Below the pieces are notes generated by a model. That model was not told the DNA's origin. It did not search any database and worked only from the letters and a program-made list of their open reading frames with translations. A DNA stretch of 41,923 nucleotides from Bacillus sp. MUM 116. GTDB lineage: Bacteria; Bacillota; Bacilli; Bacillales; Cytobacillaceae. The stretch covers positions 1-41,923 of the forward strand of contig NZ_MLYR01000141.1 of NCBI RefSeq assembly GCF_001866655.1, written 5' to 3'. Positions 24,808-32,454 of this stretch are shown piece by piece. The translations under genes were made by a program, and so were the position numbers. Each line of letters begins with the position of its first letter. The stretch's first letter is position 1.

Positions 24808-24944
24808 AAAAAAGATGAAAGTTGTTTTAAAATGGAGAATTTTTTATCCTGAATTGAATTTTGAAAATTACCAAAAATCAATTAATAATATCATCACCTG
24901 TCCTATGCAGACTGCATATTTTGGAGTAAAGGTGGTGATAAAAC

Positions 24945-25238
24945 ATGTCGTTTACACTTGCAGATTGGCTGCTTTATACAATGTGGGGCGTTTTTGGACT
25001 TATGATCATTGATTTTCTTATCGGATTTTTCCAATCGTTTTGGAAAGGTTCCTTTACTCCTTCCATTGTAACAAATTATTTAAAAGATATTCTTTATCTC
25101 GTATTGCCATTAAATATCCTTATCTCAATGTTCTCCATCGATCCAACCGGCTGGATCCTAGTGACTTTCTATTTCATCGGCGGGCTTGGAGTCATCCTCA
25201 AATATTTAATGGACATCAAAGGAAAATTCAGTAAGTAA
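24945..25238 (+). CDS. Small membrane protein with three hydrophobic segments (holin-like)
   Basis: A 97-residue protein with hydrophobic stretches at about 14-31, 45-65 and 68-87, ending in a basic tail (DIKGKFSK). The layout resembles small holins, but I cannot assign a family. The ATG follows AAAGGTGGTGAT. The gene lies between copy 1 of the paired element and the FtsH-like gene, and a strong terminator separates it from the latter. Confidence 0.65.
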   Translation: MSFTLADWLLYTMWGVFGLMIIDFLIGFFQSFWKGSFTPSIVTNYLKDILYLVLPLNILISMFSIDPTGWILVTFYFIGGLGVILKYLMDIKGKFSK

Positions 25239-25261
25239 TTGTGGAACATTCCTGTGAAACA

Positions 25262-25300
25262 AGAAAAATCGGGTGGTGCCTGGCATCACCCGATTTTTCT
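25262..25300 (+). terminator. Strong terminator
   Basis: A 17-bp stem (25262-25278 with 25284-25300, one G-U pair). The TGGTGCCTGGCATCA centre recalls the GGTGCCTG box of element A. Confidence 0.85.
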
Positions 25301-25369
25301 CGACAATAGGCAACTTAAAGGCTTATTCTTCATAAAATATTCTAAATCTTCTGTAAAGGATATGAGACG

Positions 25370-27019
25370 ATGAGGAATTATCGGTGGATTAAGTGGCGTA
25401 AAATTATCCTCTGGGTCGCTGCCCTCGTCCTGATCACAGTGTTGATTTGGAGTGGAGGGCCGACAGCCTGGAATATTGCGATTAGTATTCTCAGTTTATT
25501 GCTGCAGCTGTTGTTTGCCATGTTATTTATGATTATTCAATTCGTTGCTCTGTTCTGGTTTTTGGCTCGGGGACGGACGTATTGGATTCTGCCCGGGGAA
25601 ACAGGGGCAACTTGGGATGATTACCGCGGCAACCCTGAGATTGTTGAGAATGCCAAACGGATTGTTACCCTCCTTAAAGGCGTCAAAGAGTTCAAGGAAA
25701 TGGGCGGTGAGGCGATCCGTGGGCTGCTGCTCTGCGGACCACCCGGTACCGGCAAATCCTATTTAGCACAAGTTATTGCAAACGAAGCGCAGGTTCCTTT
25801 TGCCTATGCATCGGCGCCAAGCTTTCAAAACATGTTCTTTGGCGTTGGCAACCTAAAGGTGATGGGCATCTATCGTAAAGCTCGCAAACTCTCAAAGGTA
25901 TATGGCGCCTGCATCATTTTTATTGATGAAATTGACGCCATCGGAATGAGCCGTCAAGCAGGAGGGGCCGGGGGCGGAATGATGGGTGGTTTAATGGGGA
26001 TGGGCGGATCCGGGCTCCTCAACGAACTCCTCCTGCAAATGGACCCCCCCAATATTGATAATTCAAAAATAACAAAACTGCTTCGCTCCCTTGGGCTCCG
26101 GCGCAAGAAAGCCGATCGTCCTGCAGTATTGACCATAGGAGCGACTAACCTCCCAGACGTCCTTGATCAAGCGCTCCTTCGCCCCGGCCGTTTTGACCGT
26201 AAGCTTTGGGTCGATTCCCCAGATTTTGATGGCCGGGTGGACGTCTTTGAATACTATCTTCAAAAGGTCAAGAAAGATCCCAGCATTACTGCCGAAAAAG
26301 CGGCACTTGACACCATTGGGTATAGTCCAGCACAAATAAAGCATATCGTGAATGAATCCGTCGTCATTGCCCATCAACGCGGGGCCATGCTTGCGAGTTA
26401 TGATGACTTCCGAGCAGCCATGGAAACCTATGAGTGGGGGCTGAAACAACCGCTTAGGTCCATGAGTGACGACGAAAAGCGAAATGTCGCGTACCATGAA
26501 GCGGGTCATGCTGTTGCACAATATTTATTAAAGGCCCATGAACGGGTTTGGAAGGTGACCATTATTCGCCGGGGCGGGGCATTGGGCCTTGCGGCAACTA
26601 AACCGACGCATGAACGGTATAATCGAAGCGATGATGAAATTCTCGCGGAAATCCAAGTTTGTCTCGCTGCCAGGGCCGTTGAAGAAGAGTTTCTTGGAAA
26701 AAAATTAAACGGAGTGACCTCGGATTTGCAACAGGCAACATTATTGGCTGGTGCTTATCTCGGTGCAGTGGGAATGGGCGACGAGCTGTTTAGCTTTCTT
26801 GCCTTAGGGTCACAAGCCGAGGGGCTTAAGGCGCTTCGGACAAAAATTAATGAATTGCTAAAGGAGCAAATGCTTGAAGCAAAGAAATTGGTTCGCCAAC
26901 ACGCTGATTTCGTCCATATGATCGCGGCGGAACTGCTCAAACAAGGGGATTTAACCGGCGAGGAGATTGAGCAAATTTATATTGGGCTATATGGCCATGG
27001 CCGTCCGCAGCCGGCATAG
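25370..27019 (+). CDS. Membrane AAA ATPase with FtsH-type metalloprotease domain (divergent FtsH paralogue)
   Basis: 549 residues, against ~630 for FtsH. Two close membrane segments (about 11-28 and 36-66) leave no room for the usual extracytoplasmic domain. Walker A GPPGTGKS is at 123-130, Walker B IIFIDEID at 182-189, and the second region of homology GATNLPDVLDQALLRPGRFDR at 257-277. The pore-loop region reads MFFGVG. A Gly/Met-rich insert occupies about 198-215, just after Walker B. The M41 protease motif HEAGH is at 376-380 and TSDLQQAT supplies the third-ligand region, so protease activity looks possible. Ribosome site AAAGGA. It is more GC-rich than its neighbours. Substrates are unknown. 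Confidence 0.88.
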   Translation: MRNYRWIKWRKIILWVAALVLITVLIWSGGPTAWNIAISILSLLLQLLFAMLFMIIQFVALFWFLARGRTYWILPGETGATWDDYRGNPEIVENAKRIVTLLKGVKEFKEMGGEAIRGLLLCGPPGTGKSYLAQVIANEAQVPFAYASAPSFQNMFFGVGNLKVMGIYRKARKLSKVYGACIIFIDEIDAIGMSRQAGGAGGGMMGGLMGMGGSGLLNELLLQMDPPNIDNSKITKLLRSLGLRRKKADRPAVLTIGATNLPDVLDQALLRPGRFDRKLWVDSPDFDGRVDVFEYYLQKVKKDPSITAEKAALDTIGYSPAQIKHIVNESVVIAHQRGAMLASYDDFRAAMETYEWGLKQPLRSMSDDEKRNVAYHEAGHAVAQYLLKAHERVWKVTIIRRGGALGLAATKPTHERYNRSDDEILAEIQVCLAARAVEEEFLGKKLNGVTSDLQQATLLAGAYLGAVGMGDELFSFLALGSQAEGLKALRTKINELLKEQMLEAKKLVRQHADFVHMIAAELLKQGDLTGEEIEQIYIGLYGHGRPQPA

Positions 27020-27049
27020 GAAAAAAAGTTCTTATTTTAATTTATTTCA

Positions 27050-27098
27050 AAAAAACACCTTCGCAAAAAATTTCTAATGAGCGAAGGTGTTTTTTCTT
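27050..27098 (+). terminator. Terminator of the FtsH-like gene
   Basis: AAAAAACACCTTCGC pairs perfectly with GCGAAGGTGTTTTTT (27050-27064 with 27081-27095). Confidence 0.9.
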
Positions 27099-27131
27099 TT
27101 TATATTGCCACACTTGACCTTTAACATAGTT

Positions 27132-27256
27132 TTTTTGCAAAAAAATATCCGGCATATTAGCCGGATCATCAAAAAATATATTAAAAGGGGGGTTATGAAA
27201 AGGAATGTTTCCGTTCCATGTCTATATCTTAACCCCGAAAAATGAATAAAATATGA
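27132..27256 (+). repeat. Paired leader-like element, copy 2
   Basis: The first 23 bases are identical to copy 1, and the TCCGGC/GCCGGA stem (27148-27153 with 27160-27165) is the same but has a different loop sequence. A ribosome site AAAAGGGGGG precedes an ATG at 27195 that opens a 16-codon frame starting MKRNVSVP (27195-27245). That stop overlaps the ATG of an MNKI frame (27242-27256) as ATGA. The first ATG is 63 bases from the left end in both copies. No plus-strand gene follows directly. Confidence 0.8.
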
Positions 27257-27287
27257 ACAAACTTTTAAGGTTCATGTAATTTAGGAT

Positions 27288-27431
27288 CTAATCAATTTCA
27301 GTAAGTTCAGATACATGGACAAGCAGAAAATTGTACTTATAACTTTCGTCTTGGATTTCACAAAAATCGGAGGAATATTGATGGTACAGAATATACTTCT
27401 TCCCTTGATACAGAACACGTTTATTTTTCAA
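27288..27431 (-). CDS. Small hypothetical protein (47 residues)
   Basis: An unrecognised, aromatic-rich protein (KKYILYHQYSSDFCEIQ, NFLLVHVSELTEID) with the look of a small beta fold. A TTG at 27431 has AAAGGTG 9 nt upstream; the ATG at 27470 has no ribosome site. Expression is plausible but unproven. Confidence 0.45.
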   Translation of the reverse strand: MKNKRVLYQGKKYILYHQYSSDFCEIQDESYKYNFLLVHVSELTEID

Positions 27432-27722
27432 AATGAACAACACCTTTCTAAAGTTTAAGCGGTTAAACATTACACAATATGTAGAAATACTGTTGAATAT
27501 GACAAATTTCTACGACTTTTTGACTGAACATCGTCATAATCTGTAATTAAGTAACCTAAGGAAAAAAGGTGCAAACGGCCGACATCACGATCATTCTAAA
27601 TAGCATCATCATGATTACCCCTTCCAATTTGAAAAACGTTATAAAAATAGCATAGAGTAATTTTGTTAAGATATTATTTTGTTCATGTAAATTTTCGATT
27701 AATATATGCTTTCTTAAAAAAG

Positions 27723-28238
27723 CTACTTTAATTTCTCATAGTGTTCAAAAAATACTTTGAAGAGCTGCTCATCACCGCCGCGATCAGGATGGAGGCATTT
27801 GAGCAATTTTTTAAATTCCTTTTTTAATAATGATTTATCAACGGAGTCATCCAGACCAAATAAGGAATTATATGAAAGTGGAGGGGCTGAGGCAAGAGCA
27901 TACTCTGCTTGTAACATCTTTTTTAGGGAACGAACCTTAGCTTGTTCTATCCGGACGGAAGTTCTAAGCTGTTCGATTTCTTGTTTTAATTTCTGGTTAT
28001 CATGGAAGGTTTTTTCCCATTGCTGAAAATCGACTCCAAATCGCTTCGTGTTTTCTTCGATTTTCTTTTTAATGATAAATGCTGCTAAATCACCGGGATT
28101 TACAAGATAGTCGATTTTAATATTTTTGGCTCTTCTCGCTGTGATTTTTCCCTCTAGAATCCACTGGATCACCATTAATTCACTATCCGTGATTCCTTCT
28201 TGTTTTAAGTATTTTGTTACTTCTTTTACATTTAACAT
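27723..28238 (-). CDS. J-domain protein with N-terminal helical domain and coiled coil
   Basis: 171 residues. The N-terminus (VKEVTKYLKQEGITDSELMVIQWILEGKITARR) looks like a small DNA-binding or excisionase-type helical domain. A coiled coil follows at about 78-112. The C-terminus is a J-domain with the diagnostic HPD (KKEFKKLLKCLHPDRGGDEQLFKVF). J-domains stimulate Hsp70 ATPase, so it may be a DnaK recruiter for a specific client. The ribosome site is weak. It borders the debris-rich accessory region. Confidence 0.75.
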   Translation of the reverse strand: MLNVKEVTKYLKQEGITDSELMVIQWILEGKITARRAKNIKIDYLVNPGDLAAFIIKKKIEENTKRFGVDFQQWEKTFHDNQKLKQEIEQLRTSVRIEQAKVRSLKKMLQAEYALASAPPLSYNSLFGLDDSVDKSLLKKEFKKLLKCLHPDRGGDEQLFKVFFEHYEKLK

Positions 28239-28452
28239 AAGACCAACTCATCAATCATTTTCAGATTTTACACGCTAATTTTAATCTACCATACTGAAAA
28301 GATTACATGTTTACCAGATTATTTAATTTATATTAAATATTTTTTTCAAAATCAACACCATTTCATTTAGACAAAGGAAGAGCTTATTCCTGCATCGAAT
28401 AAAAAATATATAATATATTGATTAATTTCTTAAAATATAAGGAGGACGATCA

Positions 28453-28650
28453 ATGATTCCTACCATTTTAATACCTGGAATTCAAGGTACAAAACTTGTG
28501 AATACGAACACCCTCAATTTTGCATCGGTATATGAACTCTGTCCTACCTATAAAGACGCCATTGTATTTAAAAACGGAGCGGAATTTAATTTATTTAATC
28601 CTGATCATTGTCAATCTAATATATCGGACAGGATGATTATTGTCAGATAA
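28453..28650 (+). pseudogene. Truncated lipase/acyltransferase-like gene
   Basis: The 65-codon frame begins MIPTILIPGIQGTKLVNTNT, typical of the N-terminus of alpha/beta-hydrolase lipases with the PGIQGTKL oxyanion-region motif, and has a perfect AAGGAGG ribosome site. It stops long before a catalytic serine, and no continuation was found in other frames. It is probably the 5' remnant of a deleted gene. Confidence 0.55.
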
Positions 28651-29087
28651 ATTGCATGGGGGTCTGCATACCAAATCTTGCATCCCTCACTGCACCCTAA
28701 AAAAGAGTTAATAAAAGGTCTTATCTTTAAAAAAGATTGATTATAAAAAACTCTTTAAACAATGATTTCATATTCAATAGATAAAAAAACGACCAACTTT
28801 TTGATGGTCATTTTCTACAACTCAAGCACCCGTTATTTGAACAAGACGTAGATCGGATACATAAACATTATTTTAATGATAAACAATACAACTATGAGCA
28901 AGGCAATTAAAACATAACACACTTCCAATCGTCATGGCTAACTACAACTGGAAAATTTAAAGCCTTGCTCGAATCAATACCCATTCACCATGTAATAATT
29001 AGTGCATATAATTAATTGGGTATATAGTCATATCTGAACCGCTCTTGTTGCGGTTTTTTTCTTGCAACAAAAAAGTACTCACATCTA
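28651..29087. other. AT-rich spacer with two hairpins, no gene
   Basis: It holds a terminator-like hairpin ACGACCA/TGGTCATTTT at about 28786-28815 and a 9-bp inverted repeat GAGCAAGGC (28896-28904) with GCCTTGCTC (28962-28970). AACCGC/GCGGTT followed by T (29037-29060) is a clear terminator. No preceding intact gene is seen for them, so they are probably remnants. Confidence 0.6.
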
Positions 29088-29635
29088 TTGACCACTCTTC
29101 TTTTCTTCCTTTTCCATGTCAGCACGGATAAGTTCCGCAAAATGCTCAAATATCCTCATTTCTTCGAATCAAATAAAACGATTGCTATTAATGTTGGTTG
29201 TAGTGTTCGCACCGTTCAAAATACTGTCAAGAAAGCGGAACAGCTAAACATCTTTGTCGTGTCTCCTCAAAAGAAATGGACGAGTTGACAGGAAAATTCC
29301 GTCAAACTACAAACCTTATTCAATTGTTGGCTTTTGCTCCTTTGAAAAAAGTCAAAAAGGTCATTGTTGAGGCGATTAGAGAGGTTAAAAATAAGGCTCA
29401 AATCGTCGCTGAAGAGGTTTCTAATGTAATTGCACCTAAGAAGGAAAACAACCTTCAAAAAAGCACGTATATTCCTAAAAATGGAGGTCAAAACAAGCCT
29501 AGAAACGGCTATCAAAAGTCTGTTAGATTTGAGATCATCCCTGACCATATAAGAGAGGATTTTGTCGCACCAGTACCACAAACGACCGCAACCAAGGAAA
29601 GCATCCTTGCAAGGTTGAGGAGTGCTGGGTATTAG
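29088..29635 (+). pseudogene. Frameshifted helix-turn-helix gene (phage/plasmid-type)
   Basis: Two overlapping frames appear to be one gene. The first (29088-29288) ends with a helix-turn-helix, KTIAINVGCSVRTVQNTVKKAEQLNIFVV, then SPQKKWTS. The second (to 29635) continues with MDELTGKFRQTTNLIQLL and a long basic tail. Adding one A in the run near 29268-29276 joins them in a single reading frame. The HTH followed by KFRQTTN is reminiscent of phage or plasmid replication/regulatory proteins. The N-terminus upstream of about residue 25 is also dubious. Confidence 0.5.
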
Positions 29636-29734
29636 AGGAGGTAAATAATGCTTTCAAGGAAAATAAAAAAGAGCACCTGAATCAGCCACTCATTCATCTT
29701 TAGGTTTTATGGTTAATGCTAATAGAAGGGAAAT

Positions 29735-29770
29735 AACTCCTTTTTGCAGAAATATAAAACGAAAGGAGTT
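29735..29770 (+). promoter_or_regulatory. Hairpin covering the ribosome site of the HEPN gene
   Basis: AACTCCTTT (29735-29743) pairs perfectly with AAAGGAGTT (29762-29770) across an 18-nt loop. The right arm contains the AAAGGAG ribosome site of the gene starting at 29777, so folding would hide it. Confidence 0.65.
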
Positions 29771-29776
29771 TTGTTA

Positions 29777-30439
29777 ATGCAGTTTGATCTTTTGGATAAT
29801 GGTATTGATTCACTTAAAGCATCTGGGGACATACTTTTGGATTATTATCTTGATTATGAATTTGAAAGGCACCAAATAAAAGATGCAGTTTTTCACTTTA
29901 TGCACGGTGTTGAAATAGTAAGTAAATATTTATTAAGCCAGAAAAATGAGGAATTACTATTTAAAAAATTAATTGAGTATCAAGAAGCAAAAAAGAAAAT
30001 GGAAGACAATAATTTATCTAGTGTATTTGATGCAAATCCTGAAATAAGAACAATTGACGTCATGACTGCATTAAAACGACTAGATAGCCAAACAAAAGTA
30101 AAAATTGATGGGGAGTTATACGATTCATTAGATCAAATTAGACTATTCCGAAATCAACTAACCCACTATACAGTTAACTTAGATGATGGAGAATTTGTTT
30201 CTTTAGTAACTCTCATAAGGAGAACGTTTGAACAAATATTAACTTTGTTCGAAAAAAATATTCCTCAATTTAAGAATAGGTTTAAGGAATTAGCTAGAGA
30301 GGAGCCTGTAACGGAATACGATGAGTATCTTGATAGGTTAGAGACTTTAGCTTTAATGGCATATGAAGATGCAAGGTTAGACTATGAGGCTGACAGGGAT
30401 GATATATTAGAAAGTCAAGCTATGAGGGATAAAGATTAA
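29777..30439 (+). CDS. HEPN-domain protein (putative RNase or toxin-like)
   Basis: A 220-residue all-helical protein. IRLFRNQLTHYTV contains the HEPN RX4H motif (Arg125, His130), the usual RNase active site; an earlier FHFMHGVEIVSKYLL segment is also HEPN-like. The C-terminal third is strongly acidic (EYDEYLDRLETLALMAYEDARLDYEADRDD). The ATG at 29777 is 8 nt after AAAGGAG; a longer frame from 29744 overlaps that site. HEPN proteins are common in toxin-antitoxin and abortive-infection systems. No obvious antitoxin is adjacent. A PIN-domain gene converges on it. Nuclease activity is inferred only from the motif. Confidence 0.7.
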   Translation: MQFDLLDNGIDSLKASGDILLDYYLDYEFERHQIKDAVFHFMHGVEIVSKYLLSQKNEELLFKKLIEYQEAKKKMEDNNLSSVFDANPEIRTIDVMTALKRLDSQTKVKIDGELYDSLDQIRLFRNQLTHYTVNLDDGEFVSLVTLIRRTFEQILTLFEKNIPQFKNRFKELAREEPVTEYDEYLDRLETLALMAYEDARLDYEADRDDILESQAMRDKD

Positions 30440-30478
30440 GCACTCTAAAGGGGCTGTTGACAAATAATGATTTCAAGC

Positions 30479-30525
30479 AAAAAGAAGACGAGACTATACA
30501 ATATATAGCGTTCGTCTTCTTTTTT
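30479..30525. terminator. Bidirectional terminator between HEPN and PIN genes
   Basis: AAAAAGAAGACGA pairs with TCGTCTTCTTTTT, with an inner CTATA/TATAG stem. Confidence 0.85.
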
Positions 30526-30574
30526 AATACTTTATTTTGTATCTTAGAGTATGGCGATTTAGTTTGGTAGATTA

Positions 30575-31548
30575 TTACAGATAATCTTCATATGTTTCAC
30601 CAGTATCCCAAGTGTGCTTACATGTAGGGCAAATCATATGGTAACTCCCTTGCGGTCTAGTTAGTTCTGTAACAATATTCCTGCAATCACCATTTTGTGA
30701 ACCTCTCCTTCACACTTTGGACATTTCTCAAAATATTTATCACTTAAATATATGGAGCTATTCTGTGCATAAAATTCAAGGTTATAATGCTCTTTAGGAT
30801 CAACCTCTTTTAGTAGTCTCTCTAAATTATTGTAGTACACCATTCCAATTTCGTCAGCATATGGCTGTAAGTTAGGGTGTAATCTTGAATCATCACCTTT
30901 TTTGCAGAAGTCATTTTTGTTGACTGTTATAAAGTAGACCTTCTCAAAGGTGCCTTTATGATTTTTAATAAAATCATAAGCTGTAAAGAAGATTACTGCG
31001 TCTGCCATTTCATTTTTGTTAGTTTTATCTTTTAGATTTTCGTCATCAGGACCAAAAAAAGGGGCTCTTTTATTAAGGCTCATTTCTACAACTATGGAAT
31101 CAACATCGTGGTTCCTTTTAGGTATTGTAGTTAAATGTGGATCCTCAATATGCTCACTTAAATTTCTAGCTCTTATTCCAAAATTGTAACGGTAATTTCT
31201 AGCTGCCATTTTTACTAGAAGATCTATTTGGGCATTGAATGATACTTTTTCCTTTTCACCTTCCATATAATTCGAAAGGATTCTATGTCTTTCAATTTCT
31301 TTAACAGCATTTCTATGGTACTCAGCATCTTTGTTAGTCTTATGCTTTTCCCACTCATACTTTACTTGTTCGGGAACGATAAGTTTTATTCTCCCCATTA
31401 ATAGACAACTAATGAATTTATTATAGACTGTTGTTGGAATAACATCGGGTTGAAATAGATAAATTAATAAATTTGTGTCTAATACTACTCCGTATGGTCG
31501 ATCTAATAAATAACTTGAATCTGGTGAATCTTTCATCTGCATTAACAT
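30575..31548 (-). pseudogene. PIN-domain (DUF4935-like) nuclease with zinc ribbon, split by a frameshift
   Basis: The first frame (30661-31548, 295 residues) has the PIN acidic residues: VVLDTNLLIYLF (Asp24), VPEQVKYEWEKH, NEMADAVIFFTAYDF and VYFITVNKNDF. The fold is a Mg2+-dependent RNase. It ends shortly after the first half of a zinc ribbon, KCPKCEGEVHK. In a neighbouring frame the sequence continues GDCRNIVTELTRPQGSYHMI and then CPTCKHTWDTGETYEDYL to a stop at 30575. One missing A in the run at 30693-30696 (T on the plus strand) explains the break. The PIN core is intact, so a ribbon-less protein could still work. GAGGTG precedes the ATG. Confidence 0.75.
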
Positions 31549-31712
31549 TCACACCTCACGTATTGGTAATACCTGTATATTCGGCGAGGCATCTCTATAT
31601 TCCTTCTTGAACTATCCTGTCCCTATAGTTTAAGTACAAACCTTCACAATCTTTATAATATTCCTAAAGTCAATGTATAATGTAACCATCGATAAATACA
31701 GGAGGAGAACTC

Positions 31713-31817
31713 ATGAACCAAGAGATTGTGTACAGTGAGGAATTGGACTATATCGAGTGTAAGGGTTGCGGTTGGGACTCGGATATTGGGTTATGTACAT
31801 GTGAGGAAGAACAGTAA
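31713..31817 (+). CDS. 34-residue Cys-rich mini-protein
   Basis: A short gene with a very strong ribosome site (AGGAGGAGAACTC before the ATG). It is rich in acidic residues and contains CKGCGW and CTC, four cysteines in a CxxC...CxC pattern that could hold one zinc. I do not recognise the family. Confidence 0.55.
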   Translation: MNQEIVYSEELDYIECKGCGWDSDIGLCTCEEEQ

Positions 31818-31826
31818 TTCAATTTA

Positions 31827-32078
31827 ATGACAATCATTAGCCACCCCTCAAAAGGATGGCTTTATTCATTTGCATCGAGAAGGATCGTGTCTCATGAAAT
31901 GAAATCTAATTTTGTTGTAGAGGCTCTCAGGAACACTGATATTGTTTTGAGAAATCGAAATAAGATTCCATTTCGGGAAAAAAGTGTGTTCCAAAGTGGG
32001 AGCGTGGTCGCGCTGGGGAGAGCCAAAATCATTTGGGAGGTAGGGGGGATGTCCTTCCCCGTATTAAACAATAACTAG
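31827..32078 (+). pseudogene. IS3-family transposase remnant
   Basis: The segment HPSKGWLYSFASRRIVSHEMKSNFVVEALRNTD resembles the integrase core around the second catalytic Asp of IS3-family OrfB proteins (GWLYLASxxDLxSRxIVG...LVxxAL), but with deletions and without the catalytic residues. The rest of the frame is not recognisable. No ribosome site and no intact inverted repeats were found. It supports past mobile-element activity in this region. Confidence 0.4.
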
Positions 32079-32202
32079 CACTAAACAGCTTCAAGTGTCT
32101 CCAGAGTGGCGTATGTTCTTAGTTTATACTTGTTCTCCTAAAGCACACCCGTTAAAGGCATAAGAACTGTACCGCCTCATATAATCATAAGGGGTGATTA
32201 AT

Positions 32203-32454
32203 GTGAATTTTAAAACTAAATTAGAAATTAAATTGAATTTTTTAAAAATCACCGAAATAGTCAATACTGGAGTTTTGCAAATCGGTAGTTCTGGTCCTAT
32301 TAAACGGCAAGCAATGTTGCCTGAATGGTATCAAATACATCCACCAGTGGCACCAGGTGCGGGGGTAATATTAGCACCAGCTGTCCCTTTACAATCAGCT
32401 GTACGTGCTCCTTTACAAGCACCTGTACTAGAAAAAGATAGTATGAATAAATAG
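32203..32454 (+). CDS. GerPB-like spore germination protein
   Basis: An 83-residue product whose KLNFLKITEIVNTGVLQIGSSGPIKRQA segment follows the GerPB pattern (xxNYLRLxSIxNSSILQIGSAGSI), followed by a Pro/Val-rich tail (VAPGAGVILAPAVPLQSAV). GerP proteins help nutrients pass the spore coat during germination. The start is a GTG at 32203 with AAGGGGTGAT upstream. The rest of the gerPA-PF operon is absent, so this is an orphan copy in an accessory region. Confidence 0.7.
   Translation: MNFKTKLEIKLNFLKITEIVNTGVLQIGSSGPIKRQAMLPEWYQIHPPVAPGAGVILAPAVPLQSAVRAPLQAPVLEKDSMNK

Noticed and set aside
27556..27612. 18-codon minus-strand hydrophobic frame (MMMLFRMIVMSAV) with AGGGG upstream
   Set aside because: Could resemble a tiny type I toxin, but its length and single-sequence evidence are too weak.
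29642..29680. Ten-codon frame MLSRKIKKST after AGAGGAGGT
   Set aside because: A good ribosome site but too short; probably the stump of a deleted downstream gene of the frameshifted HTH locus.
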